Source of the DNA: an uncultured Flavobacteriales bacterium
GTDB taxonomy: Bacteria > Bacteroidota > Bacteroidia > Flavobacteriales_D > Crocinitomicaceae
Length of the DNA: 39,778 nt
NCBI GenBank assembly: GCA_905182775.1
Contig: CAJJCU010000112.1
Coordinates: forward strand, 1-39,778
Direction of reading: 5' to 3'
The position numbers and the translations under genes were made by a program. This document shows, in pieces, positions 8,571-17,673 of the stretch; position 1 is the stretch's first letter; each line of letters opens with the position of its first letter. The notes under the pieces were generated by a model. The model saw only the letters and a list, made by a program, of their open reading frames with translations, did not search any database and was not told the origin of the DNA.

Positions 8571-9047
8571 TTAATGCCCCGCACTAAAACCAAAGGGTAA
8601 AAGATCAATTACGCTGGATAAAACTAAGGCTCTACGGTCCTGATTTATAATGATCACTTTAATTTTATTGGTTTGCCTATTCTCTGTTTCGAGCATCACC
8701 TGACGACAAGCTCCACATGGAGACAATAGCTTTTCGGGAGGGATTAAATCTCCTTTCGCAACGATACACAATGTTTGTACAGATTGCTTTGGGAAATTCG
8801 CACCGATATGAAATAAAGCCACTCTTTCTGCACACAACCCTGATGGGTAGGCCGAATTCTCTTGATTACTCCCTGTGACAATTGCGTCATTATCTAAACG
8901 CGCTGAAGCACCCACTTTAAAAAGACTGTAAGGCGCATAGGCATTCTCCATCGCTTCATAGGCACGATCCACTAAGACCTGGTCCTCAACCGCTAATTCT
9001 TTCCAATCACTGTGGATTTCATAAGAAAATGAATGCTCCTTTTTCAT
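8571..9047 (-). CDS. cdd: Cytidine deaminase
   Basis: Zinc enzyme converting cytidine or deoxycytidine to uridine or deoxyuridine in pyrimidine salvage. The 158-aa protein has the catalytic pair CAE (C72, E74 in SGLCAERVALFH) and PCGACRQ (C111, C114), giving the three-cysteine zinc site of the homotetrameric Cdd family. NAYAPYSLFKVGAS and GSNQENSAYPSGLC are also typical. The ATG start is clear. It is the first gene of a minus-strand group (cdd, DUF4494, pdxH, M16), 62 bases upstream of DUF4494. Confidence 0.95.
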   Translation of the reverse strand: MKKEHSFSYEIHSDWKELAVEDQVLVDRAYEAMENAYAPYSLFKVGASARLDNDAIVTGSNQENSAYPSGLCAERVALFHIGANFPKQSVQTLCIVAKGDLIPPEKLLSPCGACRQVMLETENRQTNKIKVIIINQDRRALVLSSVIDLLPFGFSAGH

Positions 9048-9128
9048 AAGTTTATTTACGCAAAAAAAGACATAGGGTTACAATGTTAAAAGCATTGGTT
9101 TTTGTGTGGCTAAACATCGAATTTTGTT

Positions 9129-9136
9129 TAACTTTG
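9129..9136 (+). promoter_or_regulatory. Possible -7 element of the FKBP operon promoter
   Basis: TAACTTTG matches TAnnTTTG exactly, 19 bases before the first FKBP start codon. A TTTG lies upstream but with a 24-base spacer, longer than the usual 19-21, so the -33 assignment is weak. Confidence 0.45.
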
Positions 9137-9155
9137 TGCCTCTTAAAACAAAATA

Positions 9156-9755
9156 ATGCAAGAATTAAAAGATAAAGTAAGTTACGCAGTAGGATTGAGT
9201 ATTGCCGAAAGTTTAAAAAGTCAACAATTAGGGTCGTTAGATCTTGATTTGTTAAGAGACGGGATTCAAGATGTTTTCGAAGAAAAAGAGTTAAAAATAA
9301 ACCCTCAAGAGGCAAATGGATTGATTCAAGAATTTCTTGAAGAAGCTAATTCTGCAGCTTTTGGTGATAATAAAGAAAATGGAACTGTCTTCTTAGAAGA
9401 GAATTTAAAGAGAGATGAGGTTTCATCAACTGATTCAGGACTTCAATACGAAGTGACAGAAGAAGGTACCGGCGCAAAACCAAGTGCTTCTGACACGGTA
9501 ACTGTTCATTACCACGGATCGTTAATTGATGGAACTGTCTTTGATAGTTCTGTTGAAAGAGGTACACCTGCAAGTTTTGGTGTTCACCAAGTCATTCCAG
9601 GTTGGACTGAAGCACTACAATTAATGTCTGTAGGTTCGAAATATAGATTATACATCCCACAAGAATTAGCTTACGGTGCAAATCCTCACCCAGGTGGACC
9701 AATACAACCATACAGTGCCTTAATATTTGACGTTGAATTGATCGAAATCAAATGA
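9156..9755 (+). CDS. FKBP-type peptidyl-prolyl isomerase, FklB-like, cytoplasmic
   Basis: Catalyses cis-trans isomerisation of prolyl bonds. The 199-aa protein has an N-terminal helical region (1-65, KVSYAVGLSIAESLKSQQ) like the dimerisation domain of FklB/FkpA. A C-terminal FKBP domain follows (about 105-198) with VTVHYHGSLIDGTVFDSS, QVIPGWTEALQLM and PQELAYGANPHPGG. No signal peptide is present, so a cytoplasmic location is inferred. It is the first of three genes linked by ATGA overlaps. The next gene encodes a paralogous FKBP lipoprotein, suggesting duplication followed by relocalisation. Confidence 0.93.
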   Translation: MQELKDKVSYAVGLSIAESLKSQQLGSLDLDLLRDGIQDVFEEKELKINPQEANGLIQEFLEEANSAAFGDNKENGTVFLEENLKRDEVSSTDSGLQYEVTEEGTGAKPSASDTVTVHYHGSLIDGTVFDSSVERGTPASFGVHQVIPGWTEALQLMSVGSKYRLYIPQELAYGANPHPGGPIQPYSALIFDVELIEIK

Positions 9756-10708
9756 GTAGAGGACTTGTCATAATTATTGGATTCATTCTTTTTTCATGTG
9801 GAGATGATGCTGCACAATCGAGCAAAGCCGGCAAAAAGTCAGCTAAAGATAAAATCATCTATTCGCGCAGTAACATTTCATTAAGCACGGAACGTGATAG
9901 CATATCCTATGTTCTCGGTTTTGAAATGGCCAAACCGTTTATTACAGACACTGTTTTTTCACTTTTAGACAAAGAAGAAATCCTTGCTGGGTTTCAAGAT
10001 TCATTGGGATCGATGCGTCTCGATAGCTGTGAAATGAAAATACAGTCTTTTCTTTCTTCAGAGGATTTGCGAAAAAACAAAACCTTCATTAAGCAATGTG
10101 CTTCATGTGTAGGCGCATTGAACAGAATGGAGTTCTATAGTAATTTCGAGGGTCTTAATGCCTTAGATTTAGTCAACTTTGATTTAACGTATACAGGGTT
10201 AAAAGATGGGTTTGACTTAAAAAATGCATTTCTTGACGATACCAATAGTGTGAATATTCTATTTTCTACCCTTAAAACAGAAATAGGAAAGAGATACAAT
10301 GCTACCCTCGAAAAATTTCAGAGAGAAGGCAATGAGTTTTTGAAAAAAAATAAAAAGAAGAAAGGAGTTAAACAAACACCTTCAGGACTTCAGTACAAGG
10401 TTCTCAGGAAAGGAACAGGAGAAAATCCAACTGCAGGCTCAAAAGTCAAAGTAAATTATAAAGGGACTTTGCTTTCTGGAGAAACTTTTGATAGCTCATA
10501 TGACCGAGGTGCACCTATAGACTTTCAATTAAACCAGGTCATTCCCGGATGGACTGAGGGAATCCAATTGATGAAAAAAGGATCTAAATTCGAATTCTTT
10601 ATCCCTCATGAATTGGCTTACGGTGCAAACCCTGATCCGAGGAGTGGTATAAAACCATATAGTCTTCTTATATTTGAGGTAGAACTTTTGGAAATTTCAA
10701 CCCCATGA
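9752..10708 (+). CDS. FKBP-type peptidyl-prolyl isomerase, predicted lipoprotein
   Basis: Extracytoplasmic prolyl isomerase. The 318-aa protein starts with a lipoprotein signal peptide ending LFSC (acylated C16), followed by a polar GDDAAQSS linker. A long central region (about 45-210) keeps a faint copy of the FklB-type helical start (DSISYVLGFEMAKPF). The C-terminal FKBP domain (about 213-316) has KVNYKGTLLSGETFDSS, QVIPGWTEGIQLM and HELAYGANPDPRSG. A pair of cysteines (CASC) in the central region could form a disulfide. Its start overlaps the upstream FKBP stop, and its own stop overlaps the next gene (ATGA). Which membrane it sits in is not decidable from sequence. Confidence 0.9.
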   Translation: MSRGLVIIIGFILFSCGDDAAQSSKAGKKSAKDKIIYSRSNISLSTERDSISYVLGFEMAKPFITDTVFSLLDKEEILAGFQDSLGSMRLDSCEMKIQSFLSSEDLRKNKTFIKQCASCVGALNRMEFYSNFEGLNALDLVNFDLTYTGLKDGFDLKNAFLDDTNSVNILFSTLKTEIGKRYNATLEKFQREGNEFLKKNKKKKGVKQTPSGLQYKVLRKGTGENPTAGSKVKVNYKGTLLSGETFDSSYDRGAPIDFQLNQVIPGWTEGIQLMKKGSKFEFFIPHELAYGANPDPRSGIKPYSLLIFEVELLEISTP

Positions 10709-11853
10709 CAAGACTACTTTGTGCCCTAGCAACACTATGTATTATTTTTAGTTGTAGCGAGAAAATTGACTTAATTGGAGATTTTAAAGAAACAGCTGTC
10801 GTTTATGGTTTATTAGACCACTCTGACTCCTTACATTATGTTAAAATAACCCGTGCTTTTATTGGCCCTGGAAATGCGATTGAAATTGCTCAAATTGAAG
10901 ATTCAAGTTACTTTAATAATGTAGAAGCAACAATAGATGAGATTGAAGGCGGCAATGTTATACGAACATGGTTACTTAAGGATACTCTAATAGAGAATAA
11001 AGACACAAATGGTGTTTTTTATGCACCCTATCAGAAGGTATATTATTTTAAAACCTTACCAACGACAATTTCTAATTCGGGTGTATACGGAATGGTACAA
11101 ACCTCTTCCAACCAGATGCTCACATCCTTAAACCCAGATGCACAATACCGACTTAACGCTGTCATTAATTCTGGGCAATTTGAAGTTTCAGCAACAACAG
11201 ATCTTGTAAATGACATTACAACTACAGCTGTATCTCAAAACTTTACATTTAAATTCGCAAGCAATCCAGGAGAGTACAAATCAACTGGTGTAACAATATC
11301 AAACTCAGGAAACGCACATGTGGTCAACATTAAGATAGGGGTGAATATCGCAGAGTATATTGGATCAGCATCGGTATCTAAATCATTTGATTGGCAAATT
11401 GGCGAAAGCAATGTTTCTCCAAACTCGTCAAAATCTTTTAGTGCTAACGGACTTACGTTTTACAATCTTGTTCAGAATAACATAACAAATGACCCGCTCA
11501 TTGACAAACGAAATTTTCTAGGCTTTGATATTACGGTTACGGGCGGTTCAGAGGATCTAAATAATTATATTTTAGTAAATCAACCATCTAGTTCTTTAGC
11601 GCAAAACAAACCTACCTATACGAATCTTGATGTAACCAATGGCTATAGAGTCATTGGGATTTTCTCCTCTAGGCAAACAGTGAAGGTCTACAGACCATTC
11701 TATGTCTCGCAACAACAGGCATTTATTAGAGCTATTGATAGGAAAAGTACACAAGAACTATGCGAGGGTCCAATTACAGGATTATTACAATTTTGTTCTA
11801 ATCATCCTGCTGATAATGTAGTCGGGAACGAAGAAACCTTTGCCTGCAACTAA
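10705..11853 (+). CDS. Uncharacterised lipoprotein, DUF4249-like
   Basis: I do not recognise a defined function. The 382-aa product has a lipoprotein signal peptide ending IFSC (C17). The first part (ETAVVYGLLDHSDSLHYVKITRAFIG) resembles the N-terminal beta-sandwich of DUF4249-type Bacteroidota lipoproteins, but the match is from memory and loose. The rest is rich in Ser/Thr/Asn and beta-prone; the last 15 residues include a Cys at each end (LQFCSNHPAD ... FACN). It is the third gene of the FKBP operon, coupled by ATGA, so it may be a client or partner of the FKBP lipoprotein. That link is inference from position only. Confidence 0.6.
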   Translation: MTRLLCALATLCIIFSCSEKIDLIGDFKETAVVYGLLDHSDSLHYVKITRAFIGPGNAIEIAQIEDSSYFNNVEATIDEIEGGNVIRTWLLKDTLIENKDTNGVFYAPYQKVYYFKTLPTTISNSGVYGMVQTSSNQMLTSLNPDAQYRLNAVINSGQFEVSATTDLVNDITTTAVSQNFTFKFASNPGEYKSTGVTISNSGNAHVVNIKIGVNIAEYIGSASVSKSFDWQIGESNVSPNSSKSFSANGLTFYNLVQNNITNDPLIDKRNFLGFDITVTGGSEDLNNYILVNQPSSSLAQNKPTYTNLDVTNGYRVIGIFSSRQTVKVYRPFYVSQQQAFIRAIDRKSTQELCEGPITGLLQFCSNHPADNVVGNEETFACN

Positions 11854-11873
11854 ATTACTTTTAACCACATATA

Positions 11874-14354
11874 ATGTCTAATCGGCTTACCCTATTTGCT
11901 GATGTGATTTTGCCCGTTCCTATCCATAGGGCTTTCACCTACAGAATTCCATTCGAGATGAATGAGCAAGTAGCTGTCGGTTTAAGAGTAATCGTCCCTT
12001 TTGGTAAAAACAAGTTACATACTGCCATTGTCGTTAATGTTCACGATAGTGTTCCAAAAAACTACCAATCAAAATACGTTGAAGCTGTATTAGATGACCA
12101 GCCCATCGTCACAATTGAGCAATTGAAGTTTTGGAAATGGGTCGCACAGTATTACATGGCTGCGATCGGAGAGGTGATGAATGCCGCGCTTCCTGCAAAC
12201 TTCAAGCTTGGTAGTGAAACCAATATTTCTTTACATCCAGAATTTGACGCATCACATGACCACCTCAATGATCGCGAAGATCAAATTGTCGATTACCTAG
12301 AGGCCAAAGGCTCTTGTACCCTTAAAGAACTCTCAGAATTTCTATCTATACAGACCGTACAGCCCATCGTAAAAACCCTTATAGAAAGAAAAATAATTAT
12401 CTCCAATGAAGAGATCAAACAACGTTATGCTGCTAAAACAGCCATCTGCTTCTTGCTTAAAGAAGATTTTCAGAATGAAAATAACCTGAATATCATTCTA
12501 GAAGAACTTGAAAGTAGCCCTCGAAATACAAAGCAAGTTGAAGCACTTCTTCACATCGTACATTTGGCGCATGAACAGAAAGGATTTTTTCCAATTGAAA
12601 AAAAGGCCATTCTAGACCAAGGAATTAGTGCCTCAGCATTAACAACGCTAGAAAAAAAAGGGATTCTAGTTGCAGAGCGCTTTCAAATTGACCGTGTACA
12701 TCTTAATAAAGGCAATAACGCCGATTTCAAGGAGCTAACTGAAGCTCAAAAGCAGGCTCTTGTTGAAGTACAAGATGCAATGCTCGAAAAGAATGTAACA
12801 CTCCTTCATGGCGTCACTGGTTCTGGTAAAACAGAAATCTATGTTCAAATGATTCAAGACCAGCTTGACCAGGGAAATCAGGTGCTCTTTTTACTTCCCG
12901 AAATTGCACTAACAACGCAGCTGATTCAAAGATTGTCCAAGTACTTCGGAGAGAAAATAGGGGTCTATCATTCCAAGTTCAACCAGAACGAACGCATTGA
13001 GATATGGAACAAGGTCCTACAAGATGATCCACACGAATTTAGAATCATACTTGGTGCGAGATCCTCTGTCTTTTTACCCTTTCAAAATTTAGGATTGGTT
13101 ATTGTTGATGAGGAACACGAAAGTTCGTTTAAGCAATATGACCCCGCACCAAGATATAATGGTAGAGATGCAGCCATTGTATTGGGAAGAATGCATGACG
13201 CTAAAGTGATACTAGGAACAGCAACACCTTCTTTAGAAACTTACTTCAATGCAACGTCAGGTAAATATGGTTTTGTCTCTCTAAAAGAGAGATATAAAGG
13301 TCTTTTAATGCCTGAAGTTTTATTCTCAGATTTGAAAAGGGAACGTAAGCTTAAAAATATGAACTCGCACTTTTCTAATTTTTTATTGGAAGAAATGGAA
13401 CATGTTTTAAGCAAAGGAGAACAAATTATATTATTCCAAAATAGAAGAGGTTATACACCCCTTTGGTCTTGTGAGGTTTGCAGCTGGACACCAAAATGTA
13501 ACCACTGCGATGTATCGCTGACCTACCACAAACAAGCCAACCTGCTTAAATGTCATTATTGTGGTTTTTCAACGAACCCAGTTGGTTCTTGTCCATCATG
13601 CAGTAGCAATAGACTAAATATGATTGGCTTTGGGACTGAAAAGATTGAAGATGAACTTGGCCTCATTTTTAAAGACAAAATTGTCAAAAGATTGGATCTA
13701 GATACCACGCGTTCGAAGAATGCATACGAGAAGATTTTAAATGATTTTGATAAAGGTTTAATTGACATCTTGATTGGAACGCAAATGGTAACCAAGGGTC
13801 TTGATTTTGACAATGTATACCTCGTTGGGATATTGGATGCCGATATGCTTCTAAACCGACCTGATTTCCGAGCATACGAACGTTCATATCAATTGATGTC
13901 TCAAGTTGCTGGAAGAGCAGGTAGACAAGGAAAGCAAGGGAAAGTAATCGTACAAACAGGGGATCCTGAGCATTGGGTTTTACAACTGGTAGGCCAACAT
14001 GACTATGTGCAATTCTATGAGAATGAAATTATAGAACGTAAAAACTACCACTATCCCCCATTTTATAAGCTAATTGCAATTACCCTAAAGCATGAGAATA
14101 TTCATACTATTGATGCATCCGCAGAGCATCTCGCAGAGCTACTTAAGTCTGTATTCAAAGAAAGGGTCATAGGCCCTGAATATCCTATTGTACAGAAAAT
14201 AAGAAACAAATTCCTAAAGACGATCAAAATAAAAATTGAGAAAGATGCTCCTGATTTTAAGGTCAAGCAAAAAATAAAAGAGCTAGTTGATGTGTTCTAT
14301 TCAAATGCTGAGCACAAAAAAGTTAGGGTTGTCATTGACGTTGACCCGCTTTAA
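11874..14354 (+). CDS. priA: Primosomal protein N' (replication restart helicase PriA)
   Basis: 3'-5' DNA helicase that reloads the replisome at stalled forks. The 826-aa protein has an N-terminal DNA-binding domain (ADVILPVPIHRAFTYRIP), a winged-helix segment and then the helicase core. Walker A GVTGSGKT is at about 313-320, DEEH at about 411, and GTATPSLETY and VAGRAGRQGKQG follow. Between them lies the eight-cysteine zinc region at about 533-580 (CEVC, CNHC, CHYC, CPSC). Length is close to other Bacteroidota PriA and longer than E. coli (732). It begins 20 bases after the lipoprotein gene and may be read from the FKBP promoter. Its TAA directly abuts the rpoD stop (TAATTA). Confidence 0.97.
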   Translation: MSNRLTLFADVILPVPIHRAFTYRIPFEMNEQVAVGLRVIVPFGKNKLHTAIVVNVHDSVPKNYQSKYVEAVLDDQPIVTIEQLKFWKWVAQYYMAAIGEVMNAALPANFKLGSETNISLHPEFDASHDHLNDREDQIVDYLEAKGSCTLKELSEFLSIQTVQPIVKTLIERKIIISNEEIKQRYAAKTAICFLLKEDFQNENNLNIILEELESSPRNTKQVEALLHIVHLAHEQKGFFPIEKKAILDQGISASALTTLEKKGILVAERFQIDRVHLNKGNNADFKELTEAQKQALVEVQDAMLEKNVTLLHGVTGSGKTEIYVQMIQDQLDQGNQVLFLLPEIALTTQLIQRLSKYFGEKIGVYHSKFNQNERIEIWNKVLQDDPHEFRIILGARSSVFLPFQNLGLVIVDEEHESSFKQYDPAPRYNGRDAAIVLGRMHDAKVILGTATPSLETYFNATSGKYGFVSLKERYKGLLMPEVLFSDLKRERKLKNMNSHFSNFLLEEMEHVLSKGEQIILFQNRRGYTPLWSCEVCSWTPKCNHCDVSLTYHKQANLLKCHYCGFSTNPVGSCPSCSSNRLNMIGFGTEKIEDELGLIFKDKIVKRLDLDTTRSKNAYEKILNDFDKGLIDILIGTQMVTKGLDFDNVYLVGILDADMLLNRPDFRAYERSYQLMSQVAGRAGRQGKQGKVIVQTGDPEHWVLQLVGQHDYVQFYENEIIERKNYHYPPFYKLIAITLKHENIHTIDASAEHLAELLKSVFKERVIGPEYPIVQKIRNKFLKTIKIKIEKDAPDFKVKQKIKELVDVFYSNAEHKKVRVVIDVDPL

Positions 14355-15227
14355 TTAGCCTAGATAGGACTTAAGAATTACATTTTTAGAGGTATGCTTC
14401 AACCTTCTAATTGCTTTCTCCTTAATTTGACGAACGCGTTCTCTCGTTAAATCAAAACGGTCACCAATTTCTTCGAGCGACAAAGGCATCTTGCCTTCCA
14501 AACCATAAAACATACTTACAACTTCACTTTCTCGAGGCGTTAAGGTTTTTAATGACTGTCGGATATCGCTTCTAAGAGATTCTAGAACCAGATTTGACTC
14601 AGGACTCGGCAATGAGTCTTTACTCCCCATTACATCGTACATACTTGATGAAGAATCGTCTCCCTCTACGAGAGGGGCATCCATTGAGATATGTCTTCCG
14701 TTCTGCGAAAGAGATTGTTTTACTTCTTGAGGCGTACAATCTAAAACTTCAGCAAGTTCATCAGCCGAAGGCGGACGCTCTAATTTTTGTTCTAGTTCTG
14801 AAAAGGCCCTATTGATCTTATTGATATTACCAATCTTGTTGAGTGGTAGACGCACGATTCGTGCCTGCTCTGCAAGTGCTTGTAGAATAGATTGACGAAT
14901 CCACCATACCGCATAGGAGATGAATTTAAAACCTCTAGTTTCATCAAAACGTTCTGCAGCTTTAATTAAACCAAGGTTACCCTCATTAATTAAATCAGAA
15001 AGGGTCAATCCTTGATTTTGATATTGCTTAGATACAGAAACCACAAAACGTAAATTCGCCTTGGTAAGCCGTTCTAGTGCTTGACGGTCTCCCGCTTTTA
15101 TTTTTTGCGCTAATTCGACCTCTTCCTCCGCAGATATTAAATCTACACGTCCAATCTCTTGGAGGTACTTGTCCAATGATGCAGTCTCACGGTTCGTTAC
15201 TTGTTTTGCAATTTTTAGTTGTCTCAT
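14355..15227 (-). CDS. rpoD: RNA polymerase primary sigma factor (sigma-70, RpoD/SigA)
   Basis: Principal promoter-recognition factor of RNA polymerase. The 290-aa form, starting [14 protein letters not shown], is the standard Bacteroidota primary sigma and lacks the N-terminal region 1.1. Region 1.2 is [18 protein letters not shown], region 2 contains [25 protein letters not shown] and [15 protein letters not shown], region 3 follows, and region 4.2 is [28 protein letters not shown]. This factor reads TTTG/TAnnTTTG promoters in the phylum, which fits the motifs found in this window. It lies 110 bases after batD on the same strand, so bat readthrough could contribute to its expression. Confidence 0.96.
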   Translation of the reverse strand: MRQLKIAKQVTNRETASLDKYLQEIGRVDLISAEEEVELAQKIKAGDRQALERLTKANLRFVVSVSKQYQNQGLTLSDLINEGNLGLIKAAERFDETRGFKFISYAVWWIRQSILQALAEQARIVRLPLNKIGNINKINRAFSELEQKLERPPSADELAEVLDCTPQEVKQSLSQNGRHISMDAPLVEGDDSSSSMYDVMGSKDSLPSPESNLVLESLRSDIRQSLKTLTPRESEVVSMFYGLEGKMPLSLEEIGDRFDLTRERVRQIKEKAIRRLKHTSKNVILKSYLG

Positions 15228-15243
15228 GTTCTATCACATTTAC

Positions 15244-15270
15244 CCTTAAGACGATGAAAATTCGTTAAGG
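15244..15270. repeat. Inverted repeat in the rpoD leader
   Basis: CCTTA-AG-ACGA and TCGTTAAGG form a nine-pair stem with a two-base bulge and a seven-base loop, about 17 bases upstream of the rpoD ATG. There is no T-run on the rpoD strand, so it is not a typical terminator in that direction. It could be a leader hairpin or an operator. On the plus strand a T-rich tract follows a few bases later. Confidence 0.4.
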
Positions 15271-15337
15271 TTGGATGTTTTTTACTATTTTTTTTGAAAA
15301 AGGTTCGGAAATTATTAAAAAAAAGCCTATAGAGTTA

Positions 15338-17017
15338 TTAATGGACTGCTTTCAAAATATTTAAAACACGTTCTTTAAACCTTTCCTTAAATTCAGGGAA
15401 CGTAGACTCTGAAAGGTCTACAGCATACCTTTTCGCATCAATTGAGGTAAATAATGAACGAATGTCATTGATTTGTTCTTGACTGATTTGATTTGATAAA
15501 AATAAATAAATCTCATTCCTTGACAAGCGCAAACTATCCTGTGAGAGCAAAAAAGAACAAAGCGTAAACAAACAATCCTCCATTTTAGAGAGTGCCTCAG
15601 CCTCTGGAATTAAAGGATCGATTACAGAATCAATTTGCTTTTGAATCATGGACAGCTTCGGCACCTTATATACGATTTCAGGAATGACCTTTTTAGCCCT
15701 TTTTCGTCTAAATAGAAGAAACAAAAATAAAAGTGCTGCAACACAACTTAAAACCAAAAGCACTCTGTAAATTAAATTTGATTCCACTTTTAGGTTAGAC
15801 TTAGAAGAAACCTGCTTTGGTTTAACGAGATTGGATGGTTCTACTGTTGATTTTTCAATAATCGAGTTTTGTAATACAGAGGAGTTGAGCAATAGCTTAC
15901 TGGCATTCACTGTCGTATAAGTCCCTTTCTTCGGTTCAAAAAAAGAAATTGAAATGGGCGCAATTTCAATCCTTTTTTCATCGAGTACTCTAACCGGATA
16001 CGTAAAGATTACATTCCCTTTAAATCCCGAGTCACTGATCTTGTAATTATTTGTCGTAATGGGATCGGAATAAAGCTCAAGCTGATTAGGTAATTCAATT
16101 TCAGGAGCGACGGCATGCTGAAGGTTTCCTATGCCATCAATCTCAATCGTTAAAGAAACAATATCATTAGCACTGGCTATAGAATCCGACAAGGCTGCTT
16201 TCACCTTAAAACTCCCCACCAGGCCTGAAAAATCATTGGGCTGCCCTTGCTTAGGAAGGTCCAAAACTTTAATAGTATTGGACTCTGAACGAAGCCTATA
16301 GCTACCATTCCCCGTTAGAATCATCTCAAAAGGAGAGATTAAAATAGCACCTAATTCATTTGGGAAGATCACTTTTTCCTCAAATTGTAGCATTAAATAT
16401 TGCTGACCATCAAGCGCTACTCTCTGCCAATCAAGGTCTTTAGGTATCTGGGCTTCATAAACCTCATGCTTTCCCTCGATAGAATACGCTTCGTAATGAC
16501 GGATGCCGGTAAACTCTTTTTTTGAATATACTTTTGATTTCAAGCTAACAGACTGCCCCCTATATATTTCAACAGATGAGCATGCCGTTTCAGCAAATAT
16601 AGGCGGATTAAGAGGCTCCAGACTATTCGTATTTATTTTCGACTTTCGCTCATTTTTATCAGTACTTACGGAAACCTTTACCTTATTAGAGCTGATTGTT
16701 TTTGACCGCCCCTTAACATATACTGGGCCCAAAACATATTCACCTGACTTGATAAAATAGCCACTTAAGACCTGATAATAAACGGTATTGCTATTTCCGT
16801 TAATATTTTCTTGATTGATTCCATTTGCCTTACCTCTATTTTTAAACGCTGCTGGGAGTTTAATATTAAAATCACTGCCCATATTTGACGTCATTTCAAT
16901 AGTGATCAACTCGCCTACCTTTGGCTGTAGGTTTAAAACCTTGAGCTGAACAACTGGATTCTGGGCAAGCGCACAGGTAAAACAGATGACAAACGATATG
17001 TACAAGGTTATTTTCAT
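15338..17017 (-). CDS. batD: BatD-like oxygen tolerance protein
   Basis: Bat (Bacteroides aerotolerance) component anchored in the inner membrane. From the ATG giving MKITLYISFVICFTCALAQ it has 559 aa; the track's TTG two codons earlier is less likely because the ATG shares its A with the batC stop (TAATG). After the signal peptide comes a long beta-sandwich periplasmic part (VLNLQPKVGELITIEMTSN near its start). A transmembrane helix lies at about 420-440 (VLLVLSCVAALLFLFLLF), followed by a basic stretch and a helical cytoplasmic tail of about 110 residues. It is the last gene of the moxR-bat operon. No batE follows. Confidence 0.88.
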   Translation of the reverse strand: MKITLYISFVICFTCALAQNPVVQLKVLNLQPKVGELITIEMTSNMGSDFNIKLPAAFKNRGKANGINQENINGNSNTVYYQVLSGYFIKSGEYVLGPVYVKGRSKTISSNKVKVSVSTDKNERKSKINTNSLEPLNPPIFAETACSSVEIYRGQSVSLKSKVYSKKEFTGIRHYEAYSIEGKHEVYEAQIPKDLDWQRVALDGQQYLMLQFEEKVIFPNELGAILISPFEMILTGNGSYRLRSESNTIKVLDLPKQGQPNDFSGLVGSFKVKAALSDSIASANDIVSLTIEIDGIGNLQHAVAPEIELPNQLELYSDPITTNNYKISDSGFKGNVIFTYPVRVLDEKRIEIAPISISFFEPKKGTYTTVNASKLLLNSSVLQNSIIEKSTVEPSNLVKPKQVSSKSNLKVESNLIYRVLLVLSCVAALLFLFLLFRRKRAKKVIPEIVYKVPKLSMIQKQIDSVIDPLIPEAEALSKMEDCLFTLCSFLLSQDSLRLSRNEIYLFLSNQISQEQINDIRSLFTSIDAKRYAVDLSESTFPEFKERFKERVLNILKAVH

Positions 17018-17673
17018 TACCAATCTTTAGCTTTCGTGGACGCGTCGTTTTTATTTTTTTCTAACCTTCTTTTGGTATTTGCCGCATCTTTTAATAAATC
17101 ATTAAGAAGCTTTTGTTTTTGTTGCTCTTCAAAGGAGTATTTAGAGGGTTTGGGCTTTTGTTCTGGCCCATCATTAGGTTCACTTTTTGAATTTTCTGAT
17201 TTCTGATTCTGATTCTTGTTTTCCTTATTCTGCGCCGCCTTTTTACGCAAAAGTTGGGATAAATTGTATTTCATTTCAAGGTCTTTCGGCAACACCTTAA
17301 CACCCTCTTTATAATATTCAATGGCCTTTTGAGTATTGCCCGATTTGTAGTTTGCATTCCCTAGGTTATAATAAAGTACTCCTCTATTCTCTGGTTTTGT
17401 TTCCTTTTTTAATGCTTTTTCGAAATTTTCAATCGCTTGATCATAATTCCCTGACCTGTAAGCTGCCTGACCGAGCTCAGTTGCCATCTCTTTTTCATTT
17501 TCAAAATTCTTTTCTGCAACTTGTATTTGCTGCGCACTTTGATAGGACGATAGCGCACCATCATAGTTCTTCGCTTTATATTGCTCCTGTGCAAAAGAAG
17601 CGGTATCTCTAAAGGATTGAGACAAGCAGAATCCATGAATACAAGCCAATAAAAAAACAAATGAAACTTTCAT
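17017..17673 (-). CDS. batC: BatC-like TPR protein
   Basis: Tetratricopeptide scaffold of the Bat system. The correct start is the ATG overlapping the batB stop (ATGA), giving MKVSFVFLLACIHGFCLSQS, a signal peptide; the track's TTG start 14 codons upstream hides it. The 218-aa product has TPR units at about 22-130 (YKAKNYDGALSSYQSAQ, YRSGNYDQAIENFEKAL, YKSGNTQKAIEYYKEG). A very polar Lys/Asn/Gln/Glu-rich tail from about 140 to the end is probably disordered. In the bat operon it would sit in the periplasm and contact the VWA proteins BatA/BatB. Some relatives fuse this region to BatB; here it is a separate gene. Confidence 0.88.
   Translation of the reverse strand: MKVSFVFLLACIHGFCLSQSFRDTASFAQEQYKAKNYDGALSSYQSAQQIQVAEKNFENEKEMATELGQAAYRSGNYDQAIENFEKALKKETKPENRGVLYYNLGNANYKSGNTQKAIEYYKEGVKVLPKDLEMKYNLSQLLRKKAAQNKENKNQNQKSENSKSEPNDGPEQKPKPSKYSFEEQQKQKLLNDLLKDAANTKRRLEKNKNDASTKAKDW

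Noticed and set aside
9052-9315. 87-aa minus-strand ORF overlapping the start of the first FKBP gene
   Set aside because: It is antisense to a clear FKBP gene and its promoter, is rich in Leu/Phe without domain features, and begins inside coding sequence; a shadow frame.
15303-15337. T-run after batD as a Rho-independent terminator
   Set aside because: A run of eight T is present on the minus strand but only a weak five- to six-pair stem with a long loop precedes it.
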